Positions 1-8,277 of a stretch of 64,000 bases of DNA are shown one piece after another. The DNA is from JBKPNX01 sp046732855 (GTDB lineage: Bacteria > Pseudomonadota > Alphaproteobacteria > Geminicoccales > Geminicoccaceae), in NCBI GenBank assembly GCA_046732855.1, contig JBKPNX010000072.1, forward strand, positions 20,548 through 84,547, written 5' to 3'. The position numbers and the translations under genes are program-made. Within the stretch, counting starts at the first letter, position 1. Each line of letters opens with the position of its first letter. The notes under the pieces were generated by a model. The model did not search any database and was not told where the DNA came from. It worked only from the letters and a program-made list of their open reading frames with translations.

Positions 1-130
1 CCCTCCGTCGGGGTCGAGCTCCTTAGACCGGGGCCCTGCCGTCCGGGGCCGTCGGTGACCGTACGTACCGGAACCGTTCAACGCTCCGTCCGTTGTCGAA
101 CGCACCACGAATTGAACCATGGGACGCGAC

Positions 131-436
131 ATGACAGAAACCACCACTGACCATGACTCCATCCGCAAGTGGGCGGAGAGCAAAGGGGGCAAGCCCGCAG
201 CGGTGCGCCGAACCCATCAAGGCGACGACGTGGGCATCATCCGGATCATGTTCCCGAAAGCGCCCCAGTCGGAACACGACGAGCTCGTCGAGATCAGCTG
301 GGACGAGTTCTTCGAGGAATTCGACAAGCGCGAGCTCGCGCTGCTCTACGACGAAAAAAGCATGTTCAACAAAATCGTCGGCAGAGATGCCGCCGAGCGC
401 CGCGAGCGCGGCGATCATAAGGCGGCCCGCTCCTAG
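131..436 (+). CDS. Conserved small hypothetical protein
   Basis: A 101-residue acidic soluble protein with no signal peptide or membrane segment. It opens with MTETTTDHDSIRKWAE and has a lysine/arginine-rich stretch (GGKPAAVRRTHQGDD) followed by an aromatic-acidic core (SWDEFFEEFDK). An in-frame ATG lies 12 bases upstream at 119, but the GGGACG tract just before 131 favours the later start. Small proteins of this appearance are common in alphaproteobacteria, but I recognise no function. It precedes a histidine phosphatase by about 43 bases on the same strand and may be co-transcribed with it. Confidence 0.8.
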   Translation: MTETTTDHDSIRKWAESKGGKPAAVRRTHQGDDVGIIRIMFPKAPQSEHDELVEISWDEFFEEFDKRELALLYDEKSMFNKIVGRDAAERRERGDHKAARS

Positions 437-479
437 ACTGGTTCGGGACGCGCGGCGCTCCGGCAGTCCGAGCCGGCGG

Positions 480-1091
480 ATGACGACTTTAGCCTTCATC
501 CGACATGCCGCGTACGACGGGGTTGGGTCGAAAATCGTGGGCCGGTCGCCCGGCGTGGGCCTCAATCCGGCGGGAGTGGCCGCGGCGGCGGGGCTGGCCG
601 AGCGATTGGCCCGCGGCTCAGTGCGGGCGATCCACAGCAGCCCGCTCGAACGAGCCCGAGACACGGCGGCGGCGCTCGGCGACCGCCTCGGCCTGGAGGT
701 GCGGATCGCCGACGAGCTGAACGAGATCGATTTCGGCGATTGGACGGGGCGGGACGTCGTCGAATTGTATGACAGCGAGGAGTGGCGGCAGTTTAACCGC
801 TTCCGCAGCGGCAGCCGGGCCCCGAACGGCGAGGCGATGATTGAGGTGCAGGCCCGTGTCTTGCGGTTGGTCGAGCGGCTCTGCTCGGTTCACCCGACCG
901 GGGCCGTCGCGCTGGTCAGCCACGGCGACGTGATCAAGGCGGCGCTGGCCCACTATCTCGGGGTGCCGCTCGACCTTTTCCAGCGCATAGAGATCAGCCC
1001 GGCGTCGCTCAGCATCGTGCGGATCGACCAGCATGGTCCCCGGGTGCTCCTGGTCAATGGCCTGGCCGAAAAGGAGCTGCTCGAAGCGTAG
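480..1091 (+). CDS. Histidine phosphatase family protein
   Basis: This 203-residue protein belongs to the phosphoglycerate-mutase-like histidine phosphatase superfamily. The N-terminal phospho-acceptor motif reads FIRHA (the family normally has RHG, so the glycine is replaced by alanine). It is followed by the SSPLERARDTA segment and the C-terminal second histidine motif LVSHGD. The substrate cannot be predicted; members dephosphorylate sugar phosphates, cobalamin precursors or phosphoproteins. The ATG at 480 starts exactly at the conserved beta strand (MTTLAFIRHA). The longer open frame that begins near 153 runs through the neighbouring gene in another frame and is not used. It lies between a small hypothetical gene and a methyltransferase gene on the same strand. 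Confidence 0.88.
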   Translation: MTTLAFIRHAAYDGVGSKIVGRSPGVGLNPAGVAAAAGLAERLARGSVRAIHSSPLERARDTAAALGDRLGLEVRIADELNEIDFGDWTGRDVVELYDSEEWRQFNRFRSGSRAPNGEAMIEVQARVLRLVERLCSVHPTGAVALVSHGDVIKAALAHYLGVPLDLFQRIEISPASLSIVRIDQHGPRVLLVNGLAEKELLEA

Positions 1092-1171
1092 TCCCGCGCC
1101 CGAAACGAAGCTTCGTGCCGAAATCGCAGCTGCACGGCGCCTGTGGGTGCGTAGGGGAGCCGAAGCCACGA

Positions 1172-2098
1172 ATGGATGTCCTTGCGGTGGACATACTGCG
1201 CCGCTGCGCGGCTGGCGAGCTGTCATCCGCGGTCGCTCTGGTGCGCCTGTTGATCGCGTATCGGGACCTCGACGACGTAGGCCTCGCCCTTGCAAGCCTG
1301 GAACGCGCGAATGGCGCGGCCGACCTGCATGGCGCGATCGAACAGATCCGTGCCCTGGTCGCTCAGAACTCGGAGGCCAGTGCGCTGGTCCTGCACATGC
1401 TTGAGCAGGAGCATGCCCAGGCAGAGGCAGCCGGCCAGGCGGATGAGGTCGGAGGCTGCCAGTGCCTGTTCGATCGACTGGTCGGGCTGAACGCCGCGGC
1501 CAGCGTCGCCCTCTACTCGCTGGGCGAGCCCGGCCTGTTGGACGCGGCGACCCGCGAGGTCGTGGAGTTGCTCGACCAGCTCGGCATGCTCGGGCCGGAA
1601 CGCCATGTTCTGGACATCGGTTGCGGAATCGGCCGTTTCGAGCAGGCGCTTGCGGATCGCGTGGCCACGATCACCGGAACCGACATCTCGCCCCAGATGC
1701 TCAAGGCCGCGCGGCAACGCTGCGCCGGGCTCGCGAACGTCAGCTTGCTCGAGACCTCAGGGCGCGACCTCGCGGCGCTCGCCGCCGACTCGTTCGATGC
1801 CGTGCTCGCGATCGACGTCATGCCATACGTCTGGCGCGCGGGCGCGGCTCTGGTCACGAGGCATTTTGCGGAGGTGGCGCGCGTGCTGCGCGCCGGCGGC
1901 GACTTCGTACTCCTGAACCTGTCCTATCGCGGCGATCTGGCGCGGGATCGCCACGATGTTTGCCGCCTGGCCACCGAGGTCGGCCTTCGCATTCTGCGTA
2001 ACGGCACGATGGACCTGCGGCTCTGGGACGGCGTGACCTTCTATCTGCGCAAACCCCGGCCAGAGACGGCACAAGAGACGATCAGCCGGCCCGGCTGA
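1172..2098 (+). CDS. Class I SAM-dependent methyltransferase with N-terminal helical domain
   Basis: The 308-residue product has an N-terminal region of about 130 residues rich in alanine and leucine, probably helical. A Rossmann-type methyltransferase domain follows. Motif I is clear (VLDIGCGIGRFEQALA, about residues 146-161), followed by GTDISPQML (motif II/post I) and a DAVLAIDVMPYV segment (motif IV). The substrate is unknown. The start at 1172 is preceded by a GGGGAG tract; an alternative ATG lies at 1115. The gene ends inside the 3' end of the oppositely oriented acyltransferase gene (a 17-base tail-to-tail overlap), so the two transcription units converge here. Confidence 0.82.
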   Translation: MDVLAVDILRRCAAGELSSAVALVRLLIAYRDLDDVGLALASLERANGAADLHGAIEQIRALVAQNSEASALVLHMLEQEHAQAEAAGQADEVGGCQCLFDRLVGLNAAASVALYSLGEPGLLDAATREVVELLDQLGMLGPERHVLDIGCGIGRFEQALADRVATITGTDISPQMLKAARQRCAGLANVSLLETSGRDLAALAADSFDAVLAIDVMPYVWRAGAALVTRHFAEVARVLRAGGDFVLLNLSYRGDLARDRHDVCRLATEVGLRILRNGTMDLRLWDGVTFYLRKPRPETAQETISRPG

Positions 2099-3083
2099 GC
2101 ATGCGGCCGTAGCATGGCCGTTCGCTGACGCCCCAGTAATACTTGAAGCGTTCCTGACCGCGCAGAAAGTCGACCTCAAGCGCACCCTCGCGCACGGCCT
2201 GCCCGATGCCGTGGCCCAAAATCAGGGTGCCCGGGCTCAGAGCAGCGAACTCGGGATCGAAGCCGCAGAGATAGCAATAAATCCGGCGCCTCGCAGCCAG
2301 GGCGTACATGACGGCGACAATACGTCCGTCCAGGCGCAGCGCGTGCAGCCGGAGCAGACCGGCGCGGTGCAGCAACGGCACGGCCGCTTGGTGAAAGCGC
2401 CGGATCGCCGGATCGGCAAGGACGCCCGGTTGTCCATGCCGCTGCCACCGTGCGTCGTGCAGGCGGAACAGCGCCTCGACAAGCTCCGGGAGCGTGGCGG
2501 CGGTGGCGGTCGCAAAGCTAACCTGACCGACCCGCTCGGCGCGGCGCCGAAAATGGCGGAGATTGTAGCGGATCTTGCTCGGCAGGAAGTCCTCGACGCT
2601 CCGGGCTGCTGGCGGGACCTGCACCACGAGGCACGGATCGAAGCCGAGGATCTCGTCGTCGAGGCCGGGCGGCACGCGCGCCGCGAGCAGCAGTGCGCCG
2701 GCGCGCAGCGGGTGCAGCTCGCAGCGTCGCCAGTCGTTGCGCTCGGCGAGATGCCGCAGCATGGCCGCAGCAGCGAGGATGCCCATGTCCTCCTCGAACA
2801 GGCCATCCAGGTAGTCCGAGATGGCGATGCCGAGCGGCAGCAGCTTGCCGCCCTCAGCGTCCTGCTGCAGGTACATCGGCAACAGGCCGACCACGCGCTC
2901 GTCCTGGCGCGCGACCAGCACCCGGAGCTCGCCACCGCCGACCTCGCGCCACCAGGTGATCAGCCAGAGGGGTGAGTGGAATGGCGTCGCGCCTGGCGCG
3001 CGGCACCAGAGGTCGTGCCACGCCGGCGTCAGCGCCTCCAGTCCGGCGCACGTCGTGACTTCCTCAATCTCCAAGGCAGACAT
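2082..3083 (-). CDS. GNAT family acyltransferase, BioF2/CelD-like (FemAB-related)
   Basis: A 333-residue protein that looks like the Acetyltransf_6 (BioF2-like, 'cellulose biosynthesis protein CelD') group of GNAT-fold enzymes. Supporting features are the N-terminal AWHDLWCRAPGATPFHSPLW segment, the central SKIRYNLRHFRRR basic segment, and the C-terminal YCYLCGFDPEFAALSPGTLI and VDFLRGQERFKYYWG motifs typical of the family. Members transfer acyl or aminoacyl groups in exopolysaccharide or cell-envelope biosynthesis. It is the last gene of the minus-strand glycan cluster and overlaps the preceding GT4 gene by 20 bases, suggesting translational coupling. The start at 3083 was chosen because MSALEIEEVT begins the conserved fold; an in-frame start at 3167 lies deep in the upstream gene. 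Confidence 0.85.
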   Translation of the reverse strand: MSALEIEEVTTCAGLEALTPAWHDLWCRAPGATPFHSPLWLITWWREVGGGELRVLVARQDERVVGLLPMYLQQDAEGGKLLPLGIAISDYLDGLFEEDMGILAAAAMLRHLAERNDWRRCELHPLRAGALLLAARVPPGLDDEILGFDPCLVVQVPPAARSVEDFLPSKIRYNLRHFRRRAERVGQVSFATATAATLPELVEALFRLHDARWQRHGQPGVLADPAIRRFHQAAVPLLHRAGLLRLHALRLDGRIVAVMYALAARRRIYCYLCGFDPEFAALSPGTLILGHGIGQAVREGALEVDFLRGQERFKYYWGVSERPCYGRMLSRAG

Positions 3084-4170
3084 CGGCGGCAGTCGAACGG
3101 TGCGGCGTGCGGCCGGAACAAGCCGTCTCTGCCCAGCCGCGCTGCGCCAGTTCCCGGTAGAGGGCAAAGTAGCGCTCGATCGTGCGCTCCAGCGGAAAGC
3201 GCTCGCGGGCCGCCGCCCGACACGCCGCGGGCTCGATCCGCGTCACCGCGTGCATCGCCTCGGCCATCTCCTGCGCGTCGCTGACGATCAGCCCGGTCCG
3301 GCCGTGCTCGACGATGTCCGGCAGGGCGCCGGACGCGAAGGCGATCACCGGTGTGCCGCAGGCGAGCGCCTCCATGGCCACGAGCGAGCTGGTCTCCGGC
3401 GCAAGCGACGGGATCAAGAGGCAGCGCGCCGCGCTCAGCAGGCGTCGCTTGCGCGCCATGCCGACCGGCCCGATGAACCGCCTGGCCCGATCGAGCCTCG
3501 GCGCCACCTCCTGCCTGAAGTAGGCCTCGTGCGCCGGATAGCGGAAGGTCTCGCCCGCAATGAGCAGGGGGAAGTCGGCGCGTTGGGCCGCGTCGAGCGC
3601 AATGTGGAAACCCTTCTCCGGGCAGATGCGCCCGAGCGCGAGGGCAAAGCGCCGCTTCGCGTGCCGGCGCGGCTGCGCCTCGAGCACGACCCCGTTCGGC
3701 ACGACTGGCAGTTGCTGGGCCTCGCTCGGGCCGCGCGCCCGTTGCGAGGTCGACACGCAGTGCAGAAACGTGTTCGCGCGCTCCAGCCGGAACACATGCC
3801 CCGGATACCAGTCGAGCGGCAGGTGCAAGGTCACGAGCACCGGCGGGCCGGGCGGCGGCAGATAGTGATCGAAATCGATGCCGTGCAGGTGCACGACGTC
3901 GACTTGGCCCCGACGCAGCACGCGTTCGATCGCGCGGCAATGCGCTGCATGTGCCCGGCGGCGCACGGAATCCGTGATCGACCCTCGGATTCGGGGAGTA
4001 GGGACGAGGGTGCCGGCGGGGCTGGAGCCCGCGCAGGCGATCACCATGGAACGGTGGCCGGCGCGGACCAGGGCCCCATCGAGCTGGGCCAGGACCTGCT
4101 CGGCGCCGCCGACCGCGTCGGCGCCCACGGGAGCGAACGGAAATGCGACGCTCAGAACGCGGAGCTTCAT
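3064..4170 (-). CDS. GT4-like glycosyltransferase (group 1)
   Basis: This 368-residue protein is a retaining GT-B glycosyltransferase. The N-terminal acceptor domain starts MKLRVLSVAFPFAPVG with a GGAEQVLAQL loop and an HLHGIDFDHY segment. The C-terminal donor domain has ALGRICPEKGFHIALDA and the family E-x7-E region (APETSSLVAMEALACGTPVIAF, about residues 256-277), followed by GRTGLIV. The likely donor is a nucleotide sugar, possibly the product of the nucleotidyltransferase encoded upstream in the same cluster. The C-terminal tail is basic and overlaps the acyltransferase gene by 20 bases. The start at 4170 places the methionine directly before the first beta strand; the longer frame upstream overlaps the glycoside hydrolase gene and is spurious. 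Confidence 0.9.
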   Translation of the reverse strand: MKLRVLSVAFPFAPVGADAVGGAEQVLAQLDGALVRAGHRSMVIACAGSSPAGTLVPTPRIRGSITDSVRRRAHAAHCRAIERVLRRGQVDVVHLHGIDFDHYLPPPGPPVLVTLHLPLDWYPGHVFRLERANTFLHCVSTSQRARGPSEAQQLPVVPNGVVLEAQPRRHAKRRFALALGRICPEKGFHIALDAAQRADFPLLIAGETFRYPAHEAYFRQEVAPRLDRARRFIGPVGMARKRRLLSAARCLLIPSLAPETSSLVAMEALACGTPVIAFASGALPDIVEHGRTGLIVSDAQEMAEAMHAVTRIEPAACRAAARERFPLERTIERYFALYRELAQRGWAETACSGRTPHRSTAADVCLGD

Positions 4171-4205
4171 CTCGGGCGCGCGGCGCGCACGGCGCGCCGG
4201 CCCGC

Positions 4206-5135
4206 TCACGCGACCCGGGCCGGAGTGATCTGCGGCAGCACCGCGGAGCCCACGCCGTAGCGTCGGGTCATCGCGGCGCAGAACTCGGCGAACTCCTCCG
4301 GCACCAGCGGCGGGCTGGTGTAATGCGGCGCGACGCCGCGATGCTCCGGCGTGAAGCAGAAGGTCAGCGTGACCTCGAACTCCTCGAGCGCGCGCATCTG
4401 CCGATCGAACCAGGCGAGCGCATTCGGCCGGTAGAAGTCGGCCCAGCTGATGCCGGTGCGCAGATATTTGACTCCCAACCGGCGCAGCCAGCGCGCCGCG
4501 TCCTGGAGGCGCGGATCCTCGAAGTGGAACCACTGGCAGATGCCCATCTCGGGCGTGTAGTTGGCGAAGTGCTTGAGCGCGCGCTTGGGCGTGCCGTCCT
4601 CGCGCAACAGGCCCATGTAGAAGTGCCGATAGTACGACGAGCCTTCGGCTTCGCGATGACGCGTGGTCGCGGGCCAGGCGCGCGGCAAGTCGTAAAGGCT
4701 GTACCAGTGGATCCGCGGCGAGCGCCCGACCAGCAGCTCCGCCGTGCGCCGCAGACCGAACTCCTGCACCTCCTCGGCGCCGAAGCTGGAGACGCCGACC
4801 TCCGAGACCCATACCGGCAGGTCGGTGACGCTATGGATGTCCGCCAGCCGGTCGGGCCAGTCGTCGAGCATCCAGTGATTCCAGTCCAGCGGAAACCCGT
4901 GCACGGCCACCGCGTCGACGTGGTCGAGCACGCCCTGGCCACGCATGTTCTGAATGAACAGGGGATCGATCGGCGAGATGCCGCCCAGCACGCGCGGCAT
5001 GCCGGCCTCTTCCGCCTCGATCGCCTCGCCGGCCAAGCGCGCCATCTCGGCGAAGGCGCTCCAGTCCTGATCGATCGCGAAGTCCCAGTGCGATTTGTTG
5101 TTGGGCTCGTTCCAGATCATCACCGCGTCGAGCAT
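4206..5135 (-). CDS. Clan-A-like glycoside hydrolase with rotated barrel order (GH39/xylosidase-like)
   Basis: A 309-residue protein with the marks of a clan-A (beta/alpha)8 glycoside hydrolase. WNEPN sits at residues 8-12, with E10 as the predicted acid/base. WVSEVG follows at about 109-114, with E112 as the predicted nucleophile. The order is odd. The acid/base motif, normally at the end of strand 4, is at the extreme N-terminus. The C-terminal third (LGVKYLRTGISWADFYRP, VTLTFCFTPEHRG, PPLVPEEFAEFCAAMTRRYG) resembles strands 1-3 that normally come first. I read this as a circularly permuted barrel. The start at 5135 has a strong GGAGGAACG ribosome binding site and overlaps the upstream methyltransferase gene by 16 bases. 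The protein probably trims or remodels the glycan made by the cluster. Confidence 0.82.
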   Translation of the reverse strand: MLDAVMIWNEPNNKSHWDFAIDQDWSAFAEMARLAGEAIEAEEAGMPRVLGGISPIDPLFIQNMRGQGVLDHVDAVAVHGFPLDWNHWMLDDWPDRLADIHSVTDLPVWVSEVGVSSFGAEEVQEFGLRRTAELLVGRSPRIHWYSLYDLPRAWPATTRHREAEGSSYYRHFYMGLLREDGTPKRALKHFANYTPEMGICQWFHFEDPRLQDAARWLRRLGVKYLRTGISWADFYRPNALAWFDRQMRALEEFEVTLTFCFTPEHRGVAPHYTSPPLVPEEFAEFCAAMTRRYGVGSAVLPQITPARVA

Positions 5136-5902
5136 CGTTCCTCCGCTGTGCTGGGATAGACCGCATGCGGGCCGCCGAGCAGCTCCTGCCGGCGACAGAT
5201 GAACACCTCCTCTTCCGGACGGGCGAGGATCGCGAATCCGGCGCTGCGCAGCAGGGCCTCCGAGCAGGCCCGGTTGGGGGCCCACCAATTGGTCGGATCG
5301 CCGGCGTAGCGGCGCTCGATGAAATGCAGCTTCGGGAAGCCCGGCCGGTCGAAGACTTCGATTTCGCTGAAGGGGTAGTCCTGCTCGAGGAGTTCGATCT
5401 CGGCGCTGCCCCGTTGCATCGACTGGAACACGAGCAGATCGCGGGCGACGTGCTCGTGGATCAGGTCGAGCGCGAGCAGCGGGTGGCGGAGGTGATAGAA
5501 GACGCCGAGGAAGAGCACGAGGTCGAACCGCTCGCGCAGCGTGGCGACGTGGTAGACCGAGAGTTCGTGGAACTCGAGCTCGACCCCGCTCACTTCGGCC
5601 GCGAAACGGGCCTGGTCCAGGTAGTCCCGGTCCGAATCGATGGCGACCACGCGGTCAGCGCCGCGGCGCTTCATTTCGATCGAGTAGAATCCGGCGTTGC
5701 AGCCGATGTCGAGGACTGTGCTGCCGCGCAGATCGGCCGGTAGGGCGTCGGCGAAGCGGCGCCACTTCACCATCGGATAGTCGCCAAGGAAATGCTGCGG
5801 GGCGGTTTTGACGCCGCACAGATCGATGTTGTGGAACCACTCGCCGAGCTCGCGTACGCGTCGCTCGACGGCTTCCTGGGTAAGCTCGGTCGCGGGCGCC
5901 AT
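5120..5902 (-). CDS. TIGR04290-like SAM-dependent methyltransferase
   Basis: The 260-residue protein is a class I methyltransferase. Motif I is TVLDIGCNAGFYSIEMKRRG at about residues 62-81, followed by VVAIDSD and a DLVLFLGVFYHLRHPLLAL segment typical of CmoB-like enzymes. Overall layout and the N-terminal WFHNIDLCGVKTAP motif match what I recall of the TIGR04290 (Rta_06860) family, which occurs beside glycosyltransferases and sugar nucleotidyltransferases. The substrate is unknown; a sugar or glycan O-methylation is plausible from context. It lies 4 bases downstream of the nucleotidyltransferase gene and overlaps the glycoside hydrolase gene by 16 bases, consistent with one operon. Confidence 0.85.
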   Translation of the reverse strand: MAPATELTQEAVERRVRELGEWFHNIDLCGVKTAPQHFLGDYPMVKWRRFADALPADLRGSTVLDIGCNAGFYSIEMKRRGADRVVAIDSDRDYLDQARFAAEVSGVELEFHELSVYHVATLRERFDLVLFLGVFYHLRHPLLALDLIHEHVARDLLVFQSMQRGSAEIELLEQDYPFSEIEVFDRPGFPKLHFIERRYAGDPTNWWAPNRACSEALLRSAGFAILARPEEEVFICRRQELLGGPHAVYPSTAEERCSTR

Positions 5903-5906
5903 GACC

Positions 5907-6692
5907 TCACTCGCGGCGGACGGCCGCGCCCGCGATCGCCCGCGCCGGGGGCCCGGGGCGGGCCGGTTCGGCCATGGTCAACAGCTGGATCGCCTCGCGG
6001 TAGCCGTTCAGCGTGCCGACGTCGACATACGCCTCTCCGGCGCGGACGCCGTGAGCCTGCCCGCCTCGCCCGATGTAGGCATTGAGCAGCGTGCCGAGAT
6101 ATTCGTCCTGCTGGTCACGCTCGCACCACAGCCGGTGCAGATCGTGCAGGACCGCTCCCGGCATCTTGAAGGCGCCCCAGATCCAGAACGATTCGGCACG
6201 CGGCTGCTTGACCTGGACCTCGATGACCCGCCCGTCGGGCGCGGTGACCACCGCATCGAACAGCTCGGGATGGTCCACCGGAAACAGGAGCAGGGCCAGG
6301 CGATCATCGGGCAGCGCGCCGAGTCCATCCTCGGGAAACCAGATGGTATCCGGCAGGCCGATCACGACGGTCTCGGCCGGCGCGACCAGTGGAATGGCGC
6401 GGAAAATGGCGTCGCACAGGCCGCGCGGCTCGGGCTGCACCGCGTAGACCATGTGCGCCGGTCCGAACCGACTGCCGTAGTAGCGCAGGATGTCAGACTT
6501 GGTCGGCGAGATCACGAAGCAGATCCTACTGGCACCGGCCCGGATCATCCGCTCGACCAGGTATTCGCTGACCGCGCGCGGCCGCTCGGCGCCGTGCTCC
6601 CGCCGACTGCCGACCGGCAGCAACTCCTTGGAAAACGCGAGCGGTTGAATGCGAGTGCCGCTACCGGCGGCCGGCACGATGCCCCACATCAC
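5907..6692 (-). CDS. Sugar nucleotidyltransferase (RmlA/GalU-like)
   Basis: A 261-residue nucleotidyltransferase. The nucleotide-binding signature VPAAGSGTRIQPLAFSKELL is at about residues 6-25, a second substrate region is VQPEPRGLCDAIFRAI, and a metal-binding acidic site is GLPDTIWF. These features fit enzymes that form NDP-sugars from sugar 1-phosphates, such as glucose-1-phosphate thymidylyl- or uridylyltransferases. The exact sugar and nucleotide are not predictable. The start codon shares four bases with the stop of the upstream CgeB-like gene, a standard coupling overlap. An alternative start three bases later (6689) is equally possible. It probably supplies activated sugar to the glycosyltransferases of the same cluster. 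Confidence 0.88.
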   Translation of the reverse strand: MMWGIVPAAGSGTRIQPLAFSKELLPVGSRREHGAERPRAVSEYLVERMIRAGASRICFVISPTKSDILRYYGSRFGPAHMVYAVQPEPRGLCDAIFRAIPLVAPAETVVIGLPDTIWFPEDGLGALPDDRLALLLFPVDHPELFDAVVTAPDGRVIEVQVKQPRAESFWIWGAFKMPGAVLHDLHRLWCERDQQDEYLGTLLNAYIGRGGQAHGVRAGEAYVDVGTLNGYREAIQLLTMAEPARPGPPARAIAGAAVRRE

Positions 6693-7810
6693 GCAGCCCC
6701 CGCGACGAGCATGCCGGGCTGCGGCCGCTGCGCCGTCGGGGTCCCCCTCACGGCTTCCTCGATCGCGCGCTCGAGCTCCTCGGCCCGGCGCTCCGCCGTG
6801 TGCTCCTCGAGCGTGCGCTCTCTGGCCAGAGCCGCAATTCGCCCGAGCTCCGCGTCCGAGGCCTCAAGGGCGAGGATCGCGTCCTCTGTGTCGTTAGCGA
6901 CCAGGATTTCGGAGCCCGGGCGGAAGAAAGCGTCGAGGCCCTCCCAGGCATCGGTCAGGATGGGCGTGCCGCAGGCGGCGGCCTCGAACAACCGGCCCGA
7001 AGGACAGTAGCCCATTCGAACCATCGCCGCGCGCGTGGTGCTCAGAGTGAGCCGCGACGAGCTGTAAAAGCCAGGATGCTCGGCGGGAGGCAGGTGGCGC
7101 ACGAAATAGATGTTGCCGGCCCAGGGAAACTCTACCGGGTACTGGGCCCCGCCGATCACGAAACGTCGCCCGGGCAGTCGCCGCGCCGGCTCCACCAGGA
7201 ACTCCTCGAGGGCGGGCTGCCGGTCCGCGGCATAAGTGCCGAGGTAGGACAGGTCAGCGCGATAGCGCTCGACCGGGTCGGTCCTTCGGTACGCGTCCGG
7301 ATCAACGCTGCCGTAAAGCGGCGCTACCCGCCGGGCGCCGATCCGACTTTGCAGCTCCGTCAGCGCCCGACCGCCCGTGTAGCTCAGGACCAGATCGAAC
7401 TCGCCGAGGCCGCGCGGCCCGATGTAATCGACCGGCTCGCCTGCCTCGAGGCGCGCGAGCGTGACCGGCGTGTCCAGATCATAGAAGGTCCGGACCGCGG
7501 CCGGGGATTCGAGGACCACCTCGCTGGCGGGCACGCCATCCGGGCAATAGGAGGTGACAATCGCGACATCGGCATCGGCGAGACTCGCCCGCGCGACGGG
7601 CAGGGCATCTTTCCAGCTGTGGTATAGACAGAGCTCGCCATGCGGCAGCTTGGTCAGATCGCGATTGAGCGCGTAATAGGGCACGTCGCGCTCGAAAAAG
7701 GCCACCCTGTGACCCCGCTGGGCGAGCGCTTTGCAGAGGCCTCGCCACAGCGTCGCATGGCCGTTGCCCCACGACGAGCTGATCGTCAGGCCAAAGATCA
7801 CGAATTTCAT
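6689..7810 (-). CDS. CgeB-family glycosyltransferase
   Basis: This 373-residue protein resembles the CgeB/spore-maturation glycosyltransferase group (GT-B fold). It starts MKFVIFGLTISSSWGNGHAT and has a FFERDVPYYALNRDL segment. The conserved C-terminal part reads RLTLSTTRAAMVRMGYCPSGRLFEAAACGTPILTD, then WEGLDAFFRPGSEILVA (about residues 255-305), which forms the donor-binding site. It is the first gene of the minus-strand glycan cluster, so the promoter should lie in the 467-base spacer shared with the divergent cytochrome gene. The acceptor is unknown. The tail contains a charged, probably helical stretch (ERTLEEHTAERRAEELERAI). Confidence 0.88.
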   Translation of the reverse strand: MKFVIFGLTISSSWGNGHATLWRGLCKALAQRGHRVAFFERDVPYYALNRDLTKLPHGELCLYHSWKDALPVARASLADADVAIVTSYCPDGVPASEVVLESPAAVRTFYDLDTPVTLARLEAGEPVDYIGPRGLGEFDLVLSYTGGRALTELQSRIGARRVAPLYGSVDPDAYRRTDPVERYRADLSYLGTYAADRQPALEEFLVEPARRLPGRRFVIGGAQYPVEFPWAGNIYFVRHLPPAEHPGFYSSSRLTLSTTRAAMVRMGYCPSGRLFEAAACGTPILTDAWEGLDAFFRPGSEILVANDTEDAILALEASDAELGRIAALARERTLEEHTAERRAEELERAIEEAVRGTPTAQRPQPGMLVAGAA

Positions 7811-8277
7811 TCAGGCCCTGCCCAGCCAGGGATCAAAGCACCTGCCGAAGCTGGAAAACGGATGGCGCTCGAATTCGTTCCCGTCGCAGGGTCCCGGCGA
7901 GTGGGGCTAATCCGCTACCGCCGGCTCTGCGCCCACCACGCGCCGACGCGAGCAACAGCTGCGCTGCCCCCGGTCTGCAATAGCCAGCCGCAGCATCGGC
8001 GCATTGCCACCAACAGCGGCCTGTGGGGGCAGGGACGGAGTCATCAAAAGCTCCGTGCCGGGCTCGCAGGCAGTCATGATTCGGGGGATCGCCGTCCGGT
8101 CGCCGAACCGACCGTGGCGGTCAGCGTCGCGAGACCGTCGCGACGGTGTTGAAGTCGCGCGGCAGATCGCGCTCTTGAGCGGCGTGGAACGCTAATGCGG
8201 GCGCGCCGTTACCGACGGTCGGAACCCGTCTCGCTGCCGCTCCGGAAGTCGCGGCACGATCCCAGGAGGAAGGCTGG
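7811..8277. other. Divergent intergenic region
   Basis: This 467-base spacer separates the glycan cluster (minus strand) from the cytochrome operon (plus strand), so it should hold two outward promoters. A good ribosome binding site (CAGGAGGAAGG) is visible just before the cytochrome start. I see no convincing gene, tRNA or terminator; the short open frames here lack credible start signals. Confidence 0.5.

Noticed and set aside
3064..4812. Long open frame extending the GT4 gene to 4812
   Set aside because: The part above 4170 overlaps the glycoside hydrolase gene in another frame and is arginine-rich, without family features.
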